From the NCBI GenBank assembly GCA_963734055.1, contig CAVTFQ010000009.1, positions 227,862-291,861 of the forward strand: a stretch of 64,000 nt of DNA, read 5' to 3'. Every line of letters starts with the position of its first letter. Position 1 is the first letter of the stretch. Below, piece by piece: positions 1-8,503 of the stretch. A program made the position numbers and the translations under genes. This DNA comes from CAIWHR01 sp963734055. Lineage in GTDB: Bacteria > Pseudomonadota > Gammaproteobacteria > Burkholderiales > Casimicrobiaceae. The notes below the pieces were generated by a model. The model was not told the origin of the DNA, searched no databases, and saw only the letters and a program-made list of their open reading frames with translations.

Positions 1-119
1 TGGCGTCCTCTCGCGGTGGCGCCGTCTGCGAGCGCTGGTCCGCGCGTTGCGCGTGGCCCGGCAGCGGCGCACACTTGGACGGAATTGTAGCGAACTCGAA
101 CGCGAACTCCGGAGCGCGC

Positions 120-947
120 ATGCCTCGCTTTGCCGCCAACGTGAGCTTCCTCTTCACCGAAGTCCCGTTCCTCGAGCGCTTCGCCGAAGCCGCCCATGCG
201 GGCTTCCGCGCGGTCGAGTGCAGCTTCCCCTACGACGTGCCGGCGAGCGAGATCGCCCAGGAGCTGAAGCGGCACCGGCTCGAGATGGCGCTCTTCAACG
301 CGCCGCCCGGCGACTACGCGGCCGGCGACCACGGCACGGCGTCCCTGCCCGGGCGCGAGCACGAGTTCGCCGCGAGCTTCGTCACCGCGCTTCGCTACGC
401 GCAGCTCCTGGGCTGCCGGCGCATCCACACGATGGCGGGCGTCGTGCCCGAGGACGCCGATGCCGAGCGGCGGGCCCGGCAGCGCGCGACCTTCGTCCGC
501 AACCTGCGCTTCGCGTGCAGCGAGGCGGAGGCGCAGGGCGTGAGCGTGCTGATCGAGGCGCTCAATCCGCGCGACATGCCGAACTACCTGTTCTCGACGC
601 AGGCCGAGGCCGAAGCGATCCGCACGGAGGTCGGCGCGTCGAACCTGAGGCTCCAGCTCGATCTCTACCACACGCAGATCGTCGAGGGCGACCTGTCCGA
701 GCGCATCCGCCGGCATCTTCCGCACGTCGGGCACATCCAGATCGCGGGCGTCCCGGGCCGGCACGAGCCCGACATCGGCGAGATCAACTACGCGTGGATC
801 TTCAGGCTGCTGGACGAGCTCCGCTACGACGGCTGGATCGGCTGCGAGTACCGGCCGCAGGAGAGCACGGCCGCGGGTCTCACGTGGCTCTACCGCTTGC
901 TCGACCGCCGGCCCGCATCCTCGCCGGTGCCGAGTGCCGATGACTAG
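120..947 (+). CDS. hyi: Hydroxypyruvate isomerase (TIM-barrel sugar isomerase)
   Basis: Predicted cytosolic enzyme of 275 aa that interconverts hydroxypyruvate and tartronate semialdehyde in glyoxylate metabolism. The N-terminus (RFAANVSFLF) and the segment around residues 60-80 (NAPPGDYAAGDHG, PGRE) match the Hyi family, as do LIEALNP (E146), QLDLYHTQ (D181), GHIQIAG (205-210) and GCEYRPQ (E243); these carry the expected metal ligands and the two catalytic glutamates. E. coli Hyi is 258 aa. I chose ATG 120 over the in-frame TTG at 75 because homology begins there and GGAG lies 7 bases upstream. The other strand downstream carries unrelated genes, so no operon is evident. A related sugar isomerase or epimerase role cannot be excluded. 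Confidence 0.9.
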   Translation: MPRFAANVSFLFTEVPFLERFAEAAHAGFRAVECSFPYDVPASEIAQELKRHRLEMALFNAPPGDYAAGDHGTASLPGREHEFAASFVTALRYAQLLGCRRIHTMAGVVPEDADAERRARQRATFVRNLRFACSEAEAQGVSVLIEALNPRDMPNYLFSTQAEAEAIRTEVGASNLRLQLDLYHTQIVEGDLSERIRRHLPHVGHIQIAGVPGRHEPDIGEINYAWIFRLLDELRYDGWIGCEYRPQESTAAGLTWLYRLLDRRPASSPVPSADD

Positions 948-990
948 GTGTGAAGCGTCAACAGGTTGTAATCCACGATGAATGCGCCGG

Positions 991-1108
991 TCGCAATGCA
1001 TCCTCCGTCGTCCCCGCGGAGGCGGGGTCCCAAGTGACGTTGTACTGTCGCCTGCAAGGACCCAAGTCGCTGGATTCCCGCCTTCGCGGGAATGACGTTT
1101 GCACAGGA
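991..1108. repeat. Dispersed palindromic repeat, copy 1
   Basis: Non-coding element of about 118 bp in the gap between hyi and the diguanylate cyclase. It contains outward-facing halves of the CCCGCG-AGGCGGG and GATTCCCGCCTTCGCGGGAATGACG type, each able to fold into a hairpin. A second copy, about 80 percent identical by eye, lies at 50082-50197. Elements of this look (a TGGATTCCCGC...CGCGGGAATGACG core) are common dispersed repeats in proteobacterial genomes and often give spurious short ORFs. Confidence 0.85.
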
Positions 1109-1118
1109 CTCGGCGACT

Positions 1119-2231
1119 CTAGTTAGCGGCAACGAACCGGTCGCGGCCGGCGGCCTTCGCGCGGTAGAGCGCCGCGTCGGCCTGCTGGATCCAGACCTCG
1201 ACGTTGGCAATCTGGCGATCCGCTTCCGCGGCGCCCAGGCTGACCGTGCACGCAAGTCCCGGCGCCGCTTCCACGGCGAGCGTCGCCATCTGGCGGCGAA
1301 TCCGCGTCGCCACTTCGTCCGCGCCGCGAATGTCGGTCTCCGGAAGCAGCAGCAGGAATTCGTCGCCGCCGTAACGCGCGGTCGTGTCCATCGCGCGGCA
1401 GCACTCGCGCAGCACGTCGGCGACCGCGCACAGCACGGCATCGCCGGCCGGGTGACCGTGGCGATCGTTGATCGCCTTGAAGCGGTCGATGTCGACGATC
1501 ATCAGGACGACCGGACGCCCGGTGCGGAAATGACGCTCGAGCTCGACCTCGGCGACGCGATAGCACTGCCGGCGATTGGCGAGGCCCGTGAGCGCGTCGG
1601 TGCGGCCGAGCTCCTCGAGGCGCCGGTTCTGCCGCGTCACCTCGCGCGCGAGCTCGTAGGCGACCGAGCTGATCGCCATCGGGTAGACGACGAGGAACGG
1701 GAGGGACGCGACCAGCACCGACATCGGCGTCGTGGCGTCGAGCGGAAATCCGAGCAGCGCGGACGTCGTCGCGCACGCACCGGCTAGGAGCGCCAGCGCC
1801 CAGGCGAGAAGTGGCGCGCCGCCGACGCGGACCTTGTCGATCGACAGCATCGTCGCGAGCAGCACGCTCGGCAGCAGATTGAACTGCATCACCGCGATCC
1901 ACATGCCGCCCAGCACGGAATCGATCATCAGGTTGCGGGTCTCGGCGCGGTGCGGTCGGGCGCTGCGCCGCGCGAGCCAGAACGCGACGTGCGGCCAGGC
2001 GAAGCCGTTCGCCGCGAGCAACAGCCACCAGCCGGCGCCGGCATCGTGGAGCCGAAGCACGGCCCCCACGCACAGGGCGCCAAGTCCGAGCCCCAGCGTT
2101 CGCAGGCGATGCGTGCGCTCCACGAAGTGCTGCTCGCGCGAGCGCTCGAGGGCGTCGACGTCGGTCGCGGAGGTGCTCGGTGCCAGGCCTTCGGCGCCGT
2201 CGCCCAGCGCCCGGATCGGCTCGTTCGGCAT
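1119..2231 (-). CDS. Membrane diguanylate cyclase with MASE2 sensor and GGDEF domain
   Basis: Predicted inner-membrane enzyme of 370 aa that makes cyclic di-GMP from two GTP. Residues about 35-195 form a MASE2 membrane sensor (HRLRTLGLGL near 41-50, QFNLLPSVLL near 116-125) with several hydrophobic segments. Residues about 205-365 are a GGDEF domain. The catalytic motif GGDEF is intact at 288-292. An inhibitory RxxD site (RAMD, 279-282) sits exactly five residues before it, so product inhibition is expected. There is no EAL domain. The gene begins 18 bp after the stop of the reductase encoded upstream on the same strand, so the two may be co-transcribed, although their functions do not obviously connect. 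The stimulus is unknown. Confidence 0.93.
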   Translation of the reverse strand: MPNEPIRALGDGAEGLAPSTSATDVDALERSREQHFVERTHRLRTLGLGLGALCVGAVLRLHDAGAGWWLLLAANGFAWPHVAFWLARRSARPHRAETRNLMIDSVLGGMWIAVMQFNLLPSVLLATMLSIDKVRVGGAPLLAWALALLAGACATTSALLGFPLDATTPMSVLVASLPFLVVYPMAISSVAYELAREVTRQNRRLEELGRTDALTGLANRRQCYRVAEVELERHFRTGRPVVLMIVDIDRFKAINDRHGHPAGDAVLCAVADVLRECCRAMDTTARYGGDEFLLLLPETDIRGADEVATRIRRQMATLAVEAAPGLACTVSLGAAEADRQIANVEVWIQQADAALYRAKAAGRDRFVAAN

Positions 2232-2249
2232 GGCGGGCGCTGGCGTGCG

Positions 2250-3023
2250 CTACAGCGCGACGCTCATCCCGCCGTCGATCGTGATCATCTGGCCGGTGAT
2301 GTAGTCGGCGGCGCGGGAGGCGAGGAAGACGGCGAGCCCGGCGATCTCCTCGGGCTGGCCCCAGCGGCCGGCCGGCGTCCGCCTCTTCACCCACGCGTCG
2401 AATTCCGGGTCGTCGAGGAGCGCGCGGTTCATCTCGGTCGCGAAGTAGCCGGGCGCGATCGCGTTCACCTGGATGTTGTGCGGCGCGAGCTCGACCGCCA
2501 TCGCGCGCATCAGCTGCCGCACGCCGCCCTTCGCCGCCGTGTACGCGACGATCGTCGGCCGCGCGAGCTCGCTCATGAGCGACGCGATGTGGATCACCTT
2601 GCCGGAGCGGCGCGCGATCATCGCCGGCAGCGCGGCTTGCGACACGAGGAACGGCGCGGTGAGGTTGGTGGCGATCACGTCGTCCCAGTCCTGCTTCGCG
2701 AACTCGACCATGGGCTTGCGGCGCTGGATGCCGGCGTTGTTGACGACGATGTCGAGATGGCCGTACGACGCCTCGAGCCCGTCGATGGCCCGCTTGATCG
2801 CCGCCGCGTCGGTGACGTCGAACACGGCCGTCGCGGCATGAAGGCCGGCGCCGTTCAACGCCGCGGCCGCCGTCGCGAGCGCTTCCGGCTTGCGGCCGTT
2901 CAGCACGACGGTCGCGCCTGCCTGCGCGAGCCCCTTCGCGATCGCCAGGCCGAGCCCGCGATACGCGCCCGTGACGAGCGCGACCTTGCCCGTCAGGTCG
3001 AACGGATGGGCGGTCACCGGCAT
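2250..3023 (-). CDS. Short-chain dehydrogenase, gluconate 5-dehydrogenase-like
   Basis: NAD(P)-dependent cytosolic oxidoreductase of 257 aa. It has the SDR fold markers: TGAYRGLG nucleotide loop (18-25), NNAG (95-98), N120, S148, and the catalytic Y161-x3-K165 pair. The segment NNAGIQRRKP and the C-terminal GQMITIDGG are characteristic of the IdnO/Gno gluconate 5-dehydrogenase subfamily, which interconverts gluconate and 5-ketogluconate. The length fits the family (about 254 aa). The loop reads TGAYRGLG rather than the commoner TGSSRGIG. Neighbours do not include other gluconate genes, so the physiological substrate remains an inference; 3-ketoacyl or sugar-alcohol oxidation is the alternative. 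Confidence 0.85.
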   Translation of the reverse strand: MPVTAHPFDLTGKVALVTGAYRGLGLAIAKGLAQAGATVVLNGRKPEALATAAAALNGAGLHAATAVFDVTDAAAIKRAIDGLEASYGHLDIVVNNAGIQRRKPMVEFAKQDWDDVIATNLTAPFLVSQAALPAMIARRSGKVIHIASLMSELARPTIVAYTAAKGGVRQLMRAMAVELAPHNIQVNAIAPGYFATEMNRALLDDPEFDAWVKRRTPAGRWGQPEEIAGLAVFLASRAADYITGQMITIDGGMSVAL

Positions 3024-3069
3024 CCGCGAATGATAGCCGACGCGGCGCCGTCACGCCCGCGTCGGTGAT

Positions 3070-5592
3070 TCATTCGATGGCGGCCGCCGCCTCGAGCGCC
3101 GCGACCATCCGCGCGACGCGCGCCTCGAGCGCTTCGGTCGACAGCTCCTCGCGGAACATCTCGACCAGGAGCGGGAAGGCGAACGGCGTCGGCCGCGCCG
3201 GGGTCGTGAGTACGAGCTTGCTCGTGCGCATCCGCGCGAGCGCGGCGTCGATGCGCGGCGCCTCGAGCCTGCGCTCCAGCACCTCGCGCACCGCCTGGCG
3301 CAGGAGCGGATTCTCGGCGTCGTATTCCGCGAACACGTTGTAGAGGAGGGCGGACGACGCCTGCAGGTGGCGCGCCGGATGCGGCTCGCCGGGGTAGCCC
3401 TGGAAGACGAGCCCGGCGACGCGCGCGATTTCGCGGAACTGGCGGCGGGCGAGCTCCGCGGCGTTGAGCCCCGCGAGGATGTCGCGGTCGACGTTCGCCG
3501 CGGCCAGGACACGACCGAGCTCGCCGATCGCGAGCGGGACGGGCGTCGCCGACAGGAGGCCGAAGCCGTAGTCGTTGGCGGTGAGACTGAACGTGCGCGG
3601 CACGTCGCGCGAGAGGCGGTAGCTCAAGAGCGTCGCAAGGCCGATGTGGGCGAGTCGACCCTCGAACGGATAGAAGAAGAGGCCGTGTCCTTCGCGCGTG
3701 GCAATCCGCTCGACCAGCCACTCGTCCTCGGCCGGCAGCGCGGACCAGCGCCGCTGGAGCTCGAGCAGCGGCTGCACGACCTCCATCTCCGGCGCCGCGT
3801 ACTCGCCGCGCCTGGCGCCCGCGATCAGGCGCCGCGTCGCCGCCGCGAGCTGGGTCGACAGCGCCATCTTGCCGCCGGTCCACCGCGGGACCAGCGGCGC
3901 GTGTGCCTTCGCCGGCGTGACCCACGCGGTCAGGTCCCGGACGCGCACGAGTTCCAGCACGCGCCCCGCGAACACGAACGCGTCGCCCGGGACGAGCCGC
4001 GCGACGAAGCCTTCCTCGACGTGGCCGAGCGCCTGCCCGTTGCGCAGGCGCACCGTGATGCTCGCCTCGGAGACGATGGTGCCGATGCCGATCCGGTGCC
4101 GGCGGGCGATCGCTGCATCCGGCACCCGCGCGATGCCGTCGTCGCCGATCACGACCCGCCGATACTCGGGGTACACGTTGAGCGCGGCGCCGCCGTGCAC
4201 GACGAAGTCGAGCGCGAATTGCCATTCGGCGTCCGACAGCTCCCGATACGCGGAGGTGCTCCGGATCTCGGCGAGCAGCTCCTCGGGCCGGAAGCCTCCC
4301 CCGAGCGCGCAGGTGACGAGATGCTGCACGAGGACGTCCTGCGCTCGCGCGAGCGGCGTGCGCGCCTCGATCATTCGCCGGGCCGCGGCCTCGCGCGCGG
4401 CCGCCGCCTCGACGAGCTCCAGTGCCTGCGTGGGCACGACGGTGACGCGTGACGTCGCGCCGGGGCGATGCCCGCTGCGGCCCGCGCGCTGCAGGAGGCG
4501 CGCGACCCCCTTCGGGCTGCCGATCTGGAGCACCTGGTCCACCGGCGCGAAGTCGACGCCGAGATCGAGGCTCGACGTGCACACGACCGCGCGGAGCCGC
4601 CCTTCGCGCAGGCCGGCCTCGACCCAGTCGCGGACGTCGCGTTCGAGCGAGCCGTGATGGAGCGCGATCTGCCCGGCCCAGTCGGGTCGCGCGTCGAGGA
4701 TCGCCTGGTACCAGATCTCGGTGGTCGAGCGGACGTTCGTGAAGACGAGCGTCGTCCGCGCCTGCTCGATCGCGCGGACGACGCCGGGCAGGAGCTTGAG
4801 GCCGATGTGCCCGGCCCACGGGAAGCGCTCGATCGTCTTCGGCAGCATGCTGTCGATGTCGATCGCCTTCGCGTCGTGGCCGCGCACCAGTGCCGCGCCT
4901 GCGCTCCGCGCCGGACCGACGAGCGCCGCCATCGCGACGTCGAGGTTCGCGAGCGTCGCCGAAAGACCCCAGATGCGCAGGCCGGTCCGCAGCGTGGCGA
5001 GCCGCGCGAGCGCGAGCTCCGTCTGTACCCCGCGTTTCGTCGAGAGGAGCTCGTGCCACTCGTCGACGACGACCGCATCGAGCGCCGCGAAGCGCTCCCG
5101 CCAGTCGGCGCGCGCGAGGAGCAGCGTAAGGCTCTCGGGTGTGGTCACGAGCGCCGTCGGCAGGCGCTTCGCCTGTTGCGCGCGGACGCCCGCCGCCGTG
5201 TCGCCGGTGCGCACGTCCACCGTCCAGTGCGGGCGCAGCGCCGCGGCGGCCCGGGCGAGGGCGAGCCCCGCGTCCGTCGCGAGCGCGCGAAGCGGGGTGA
5301 GCCACAGGAGGCGCAGCGCCGGCGGCTCGCCCGTCGCGCCCGCGTCGCCCAGGACCAGCGGCGGCACGGCCGCCGCCAGCGTCTTGCCCATCCCCGTGGG
5401 CGCGTGGACGAGACCGGAGCGTCCGGCCGCGTACGCCGCCCATACCTCGTCCTGGAAGCGGAACGGCGTCATGCCGCGTGCGGCGAGCCAGGCGCGGGCG
5501 GGAGCGAACGGATCGGTGTCGCGAGTTGTTGCGCGCGCGGGGGAAGGCGCCGGCGCGCGAAGCGAAGCAGTCACCACGAAAGTGTAGTGCAT
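3070..5592 (-). CDS. Ligase-associated DExH-box DNA helicase (Lhr-type, short form)
   Basis: Superfamily 2 helicase of about 840 aa, predicted to unwind nucleic acid during DNA repair. Motifs in order: Q-motif region with FRFQDEVW (45-51), Walker A APTGMGKT (64-71), TTPES (150-154), Walker B DEWH (177-180), SAT in GLSATLAN, TSSLDLGVDF, and QRAGRSGH motif VI. The C-terminal half matches the Lhr-core/WH extension. Length fits the ligase-associated DExH helicase family (about 800-850 aa), not full Lhr (about 1500). ATG 5592 is preferred; the frame stays open to 5808 but that part would overlap the divergent gene's leader. The usual partners (ATP-dependent ligase, MBL exonuclease, phosphoesterase) are absent from this window. 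Confidence 0.9.
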   Translation of the reverse strand: MHYTFVVTASLRAPAPSPARATTRDTDPFAPARAWLAARGMTPFRFQDEVWAAYAAGRSGLVHAPTGMGKTLAAAVPPLVLGDAGATGEPPALRLLWLTPLRALATDAGLALARAAAALRPHWTVDVRTGDTAAGVRAQQAKRLPTALVTTPESLTLLLARADWRERFAALDAVVVDEWHELLSTKRGVQTELALARLATLRTGLRIWGLSATLANLDVAMAALVGPARSAGAALVRGHDAKAIDIDSMLPKTIERFPWAGHIGLKLLPGVVRAIEQARTTLVFTNVRSTTEIWYQAILDARPDWAGQIALHHGSLERDVRDWVEAGLREGRLRAVVCTSSLDLGVDFAPVDQVLQIGSPKGVARLLQRAGRSGHRPGATSRVTVVPTQALELVEAAAAREAAARRMIEARTPLARAQDVLVQHLVTCALGGGFRPEELLAEIRSTSAYRELSDAEWQFALDFVVHGGAALNVYPEYRRVVIGDDGIARVPDAAIARRHRIGIGTIVSEASITVRLRNGQALGHVEEGFVARLVPGDAFVFAGRVLELVRVRDLTAWVTPAKAHAPLVPRWTGGKMALSTQLAAATRRLIAGARRGEYAAPEMEVVQPLLELQRRWSALPAEDEWLVERIATREGHGLFFYPFEGRLAHIGLATLLSYRLSRDVPRTFSLTANDYGFGLLSATPVPLAIGELGRVLAAANVDRDILAGLNAAELARRQFREIARVAGLVFQGYPGEPHPARHLQASSALLYNVFAEYDAENPLLRQAVREVLERRLEAPRIDAALARMRTSKLVLTTPARPTPFAFPLLVEMFREELSTEALEARVARMVAALEAAAAIE

Positions 5593-5710
5593 GGACGGCG
5601 TCGAACGTCGGACGGCGCTGACACCGGAATCATCTCCGTCCCGACAGGCGCCTCTCGGGCGGCGGCCCCAGCATGTGGGGCGATGCCGCACTCGCGGCAA
5701 CAGGAGAGCA

Positions 5711-6268
5711 ATGGCGCACATCGTGGCAGCCGAGTTCAAGGAATTCGCCGAGGCGGAATCCGCGGTGGAGGCTCTGCGGGAACAAGGCTTCGCGTCGTCG
5801 CAGCTCACGACGTTCTATCTGAATGCGCCGGGCCAGCACGCGAAGTTCCCGATCGGTGGCGACCAGTACAAGGATCCCGAAGCGTCGAAGGCCGGATCGG
5901 GTGCGCTCAAAGGAGCGGCGCTCGGCAGCGCAGCGGGGCTCGCGCTCGGCGCTGCCGCCGTCCCGGTCGTCGGCGTCGTGGCGGCCGTCGGCGGCATCGC
6001 GGCAGGCGCGTATGCGGGGTCGCTCGCCGGAGCCGTCGGCTCGCTCGGCAAGGACGAGCCGTCCGCGGCGCCGCCGGTCCCGCGCCCGGCGGGCGTGGTC
6101 GTCGCCGTGCACGCGCCGACCCCCGTCGAGCGCGAACGCGCCACGTCGGTCTTCTGGCGTCATCGGGCGTACTCGATCGAAATGGCGGAAGGCCTCTGGA
6201 GGGACGGCACATGGCAGGACTTCGACCCGGTTTCGATCCCCAACTGGCGCAAGGCACCCGGCACCTGA
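5711..6268 (+). CDS. Glycine-zipper stress protein, general-stress-17M-like
   Basis: Protein of 185 aa with no assigned enzymatic role. The N-terminal 50 residues (VAAEFKEFAEAESAVEALREQGF) resemble the short alpha/beta domain of general stress 17M/YflT-type proteins. The middle (about 65-115) is a Gly/Ala-rich hydrophobic stretch with repeated GxxxG spacing, a glycine zipper likely to insert in a membrane. The C-terminal part (about 130-185) ends in SIPNWRKAPG. Start ATG 5711 has a GGAGA ribosome site 6 bases upstream; the open frame further upstream has no better start. It opens a run of small stress-type genes on the plus strand. Confidence 0.75.
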   Translation: MAHIVAAEFKEFAEAESAVEALREQGFASSQLTTFYLNAPGQHAKFPIGGDQYKDPEASKAGSGALKGAALGSAAGLALGAAAVPVVGVVAAVGGIAAGAYAGSLAGAVGSLGKDEPSAAPPVPRPAGVVVAVHAPTPVERERATSVFWRHRAYSIEMAEGLWRDGTWQDFDPVSIPNWRKAPGT

Positions 6269-6350
6269 GCTCGCGCCGTCGCGCCGAAGGGGCGCCGGAC
6301 GACCGCGCCGCGCCGCGCCGCGATTGGGGCAGGGCGCGAGCTGGCTCACG

Positions 6351-6500
6351 GTGAGCTCGAACGTGAGGCGATTGATGCGCGCGTGGGAACAGGACGGTGC
6401 GGTCGACGGCAATCCGCTGGCGACGCGCAAGGACGCGATTCGCCACGCGGTCAAGCTCTCCCTGCGCGAGCGCAGCGGGCGAAGCGAGCGCATGCGCTGA
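6351..6500 (+). CDS. Possible 49-aa basic protein (GTG start)
   Basis: A short frame from GTG 6351 encodes 49 residues (SNVRRLMRAWEQDGAV, then ATRKDAIRHAVKLSLRE). The pattern of an N-terminal VRR-M segment followed by RK-AI--AV-L resembles the KQAIAIGLSKA part of the next gene and of DUF6496-like small proteins. This suggests a divergent paralogue or remnant. The ribosome site is weak. The flanking sequence from 6269 to 6350 and 6501 to 6518 shows nothing else. It could be chance; the resemblance is seen by eye only. Confidence 0.35.
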   Translation: MSSNVRRLMRAWEQDGAVDGNPLATRKDAIRHAVKLSLRERSGRSERMR

Positions 6501-6518
6501 ATTCCGAAGGAGGACACG

Positions 6519-6974
6519 ATGCCGGAACGCAAGACTCGACTGAGCGCGGAGCGCGATCGAAGGCAAGGCAAGTCGCCGGGCACGCAAGCGGGCGAATTCG
6601 TGCGCGAGGAGATCGAGCACGTGCGCGAGGGCAAACATGGCGCGCGCTCGGCGAAGCAGGCGATCGCGATCGGACTGTCGAAGGCGCGCCGCGCCGGTGT
6701 GAAGCTGCCGCCGCCCAAGGCGGGGAAGACCTCCGCCGCGACGCGGCGCAAGGCCGAACGCGACCTCGAAGCCGCGGGTCATCCGCATCACGCCGCGGCG
6801 AAGCGCTCGCGCGCGGTGTCGGCTGCGCTCGCCCGCGAGCCGCATGGGTCGGCGTCGCCAGGCGCGCTCTCTCGCAACGCGCACGCGTCGGCGCGGAGGC
6901 GGACCCACGCCGAGCGGTCGGCGGCGGCGCGGAAGGCGGCACGCACGCGCGCCCGCCGTCGAACGGGAGCGTGA
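6519..6974 (+). CDS. Small basic stress-associated protein (DUF6496-like)
   Basis: Strongly basic protein of 151 aa of unknown molecular function. The N-terminal 70 residues hold the conserved core (GKSPGTQAGEFVREEIEHV, then GARSAKQAIAIGLSKARRAG and KLPPPKAG) seen in many proteobacterial small proteins annotated with DUF6496. The C-terminal half is Arg/Ala/His-rich, low in complexity and probably disordered; it could bind nucleic acid. The start is secure: AAGGAGGA lies 5-8 bases before ATG 6519. The sigma-54-type promoter for the next gene begins 20 bp after its stop. Confidence 0.8.
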   Translation: MPERKTRLSAERDRRQGKSPGTQAGEFVREEIEHVREGKHGARSAKQAIAIGLSKARRAGVKLPPPKAGKTSAATRRKAERDLEAAGHPHHAAAKRSRAVSAALAREPHGSASPGALSRNAHASARRRTHAERSAAARKAARTRARRRTGA

Positions 6975-6993
6975 GTAGCACAGGGCGCGCTGA

Positions 6994-7009
6994 TGGCACG
7001 GCGCTTGCA
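6994..7009 (+). promoter_or_regulatory. Sigma-54 (-24/-12) promoter before DUF1328 gene
   Basis: TGGCACG-GCGC-TTGCA, a full match to the established consensus TGGCACG-N4-TTGCW. The GG and GC dinucleotides have the required spacing. Predicted transcription start is near 7020, leaving a leader of about 74 nt before ATG 7094. It would drive 7094, 7271 and 7670. Confidence 0.85.
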
Positions 7010-7093
7010 CGAAATCTCGATGTCGGTTCCCCTCACAACGAGAGAGCCAAAGTCGAGCAAAACTTGCCGGAGCTCCGGCGGAAAGGAATGAAA

Positions 7094-7261
7094 ATGTTGC
7101 ACTACGCGATCGTGTTCTTCATCATCGCGATCATCGCGGCGATCTTCGGCTTCACAGGCGTCGCGGCCGGCGCGGCGCAGATAGCGCAAGTGCTGTTCTT
7201 CATCTTCCTCGTGCTCTTCATCGTCTCGCTGGTCGCGGGCCTCGTGCGCCGCGGGCCCTAG
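7094..7261 (+). CDS. DUF1328 small membrane protein (YtjA-like)
   Basis: Very hydrophobic 55-aa protein with two membrane segments (about 2-20 and 30-50) joined by GFTGVAAGAAQIAQ, the DUF1328 signature. Function is unknown; the family is often linked to stress and stationary-phase expression. Two nearby ATGs are in frame (7088 and 7094). AAAGGA at 7082-7087 abuts the first but lies 6 bases from the second, and family members begin ML-YA, so 7094 is chosen. A paralogue lies at 17614. Both are preceded by sigma-54-type promoters. Confidence 0.88.
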   Translation: MLHYAIVFFIIAIIAAIFGFTGVAAGAAQIAQVLFFIFLVLFIVSLVAGLVRRGP

Positions 7262-7270
7262 GGGCGAGCG

Positions 7271-7639
7271 ATGACGAAGCAAAGCGGTGAATGGGCGCTG
7301 ATCGTCGCGTCGCTTGCGGCGATCGCGGTGACGGCGTGCGGGCGCGGGACCGAGCCGCCGCCCGCGCTGCCTGCGGCCGCAACGCCGCCGACAGCGTCGT
7401 CGCCGCCCGTCGTTGCGTCGGGTGGAGGAACGCCGGCCAATGCGCCGCCCGCCACCGCGTCGGACGGGGGAGGGCCGGCCGATGCGCCGACGGCGACCCA
7501 CGCGGAGCGGCGTGATCCGCTCCGGCCGATGACGCCGGCGGAAGAAAGCAAGGCAATGCCGAAGCCCGGGCAGGCCAACGATCATTCCAATCCGTCGGCG
7601 GAACCCGTTCCCTCGACACGACAGGAGCCGGCGCGCTGA
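7271..7639 (+). CDS. Pro/Ala-rich lipoprotein of unknown function
   Basis: Protein of 122 aa with a type II signal peptide: a hydrophobic run ends in the lipobox VTAC, so Cys23 would be lipidated. The mature part is rich in Pro, Ala, Gly and Ser with no recognisable fold and is probably disordered. The C-terminus contains RDPLRPMTPAEESKAMPKPGQ, the most structured-looking segment. It begins 9 bp after the DUF1328 stop and so is likely co-transcribed from the sigma-54 promoter at 6994. I do not recognise a family. Confidence 0.65.
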   Translation: MTKQSGEWALIVASLAAIAVTACGRGTEPPPALPAAATPPTASSPPVVASGGGTPANAPPATASDGGGPADAPTATHAERRDPLRPMTPAEESKAMPKPGQANDHSNPSAEPVPSTRQEPAR

Positions 7640-7669
7640 TCGCCGCTCCGCTTTCCGGAGGTTCAAGCC

Positions 7670-7828
7670 ATGACACTTGGAACGATTCTGCTGATCGTCG
7701 TCATTCTCGCGTTGCTGGGCGCGCTGCCTGCGTGGCCGTACAGCCGGAGCTGGGGTTACGGGCCGAGCGGCCTGGCCGGCGTCGTGGTCGTCGTGCTCAT
7801 CATCCTGCTCGTGATGGGCAGGATATAA
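7670..7828 (+). CDS. DUF3309 small membrane protein
   Basis: Hydrophobic protein of 52 aa. It matches DUF3309 throughout: GTILLIVVILALLGALPAW, then WPYSRSWGYGPSG and a C-terminal hydrophobic run ending MGRI. It likely spans the inner membrane twice; no biochemical role is known. CGGAGG lies about 8 bases before ATG 7670. It is third in a probable operon with the DUF1328 gene and the lipoprotein. Confidence 0.85.
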   Translation: MTLGTILLIVVILALLGALPAWPYSRSWGYGPSGLAGVVVVVLIILLVMGRI

Positions 7829-7976
7829 GGCAGGCCGTTCTCCTACGGCGCAATCGGATGCCCGCCGCTGGCGGGCACGCCTCGCTGCGTGGATATTGAG
7901 GATGCGCTGAGTCGCTGGCGGTGAAGCTCCCGCCACGCCGACGCGCCATTCTTTCTTCAACCCGGAAGGAGGCAGG

Positions 7977-8474
7977 ATGAAGGCTGGGACTCTTTCCGGA
8001 CTGACGGCGATCGCCGCCGTCGCGGCTGCCGCTTCGCTCGCCGCGTGCAATCAGCGCAGTCCGGGCAGCGCGTCGAACACGTCGCCCACCGATACCTATT
8101 CCCGCTCGACGGATTCGACGGCACGCGCGTCGCCGTCGACCGGCGACGCGGCTCCCTCGGACCCGTCGACGGCGCCGAGCAGCATGATGGCATCGAACAG
8201 TGCAACGGCGGCGCCCGGAACGTCCGTGGTGCCCAAGAGCGGCCCGATCGGTGTGGCGCCCGACGACACGGCACTCAACCGGCAGGTCAAGACCGCGTTG
8301 GCCTCCGAGCCGGCCCTGCGGTCGCAGTCCATCAACGTCGACAGCCGCAACGCGACGGTCACGCTGACCGGCGCGGTCGATTCGGCGGCGTCGAAGGCCC
8401 GCGCCAACGAGGTCGCGGCCGGTGTGAACGGGGTGGTCGCGGTTGTCGATCACCTGACCATCAAGACGTCCTGA
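7977..8474 (+). CDS. BON-domain lipoprotein
   Basis: Predicted envelope lipoprotein of 165 aa. The signal peptide ends in lipobox LAAC (Cys24). Residues about 25-95 are a Ser/Thr/Pro-rich linker. Residues about 100-165 are one BON domain (LNRQVKTALASEPALRS, then INVDSRNATVTLTGAVDS and the closing GVVAVVDHLTIK), a phospholipid- or envelope-associated module also found in OsmY. AAGGAGG lies 6 bases before ATG 7977. The preceding gap (7829-7976) has a TGGCGGGCACG-type sequence, but its sigma-54 spacing is off by one base. A second BON lipoprotein lies at 29223. Confidence 0.85.
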   Translation: MKAGTLSGLTAIAAVAAAASLAACNQRSPGSASNTSPTDTYSRSTDSTARASPSTGDAAPSDPSTAPSSMMASNSATAAPGTSVVPKSGPIGVAPDDTALNRQVKTALASEPALRSQSINVDSRNATVTLTGAVDSAASKARANEVAAGVNGVVAVVDHLTIKTS

Positions 8475-8503
8475 CCGGCGTCGGGTTTGCTGGCGCGGCG
8501 CCG

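Noticed and set aside
3014..5443. 809-codon open frame over the helicase gene
   Set aside because: Composition is almost wholly Arg, Ala and Gly with no motifs; the other frame on the same strand is a complete helicase.
7872..7889. Sigma-54 promoter before the 7977 BON lipoprotein
   Set aside because: GGGCACG...CTGCG is present, but the GG-to-GC spacing is one base too long, which sigma-54 rarely tolerates.
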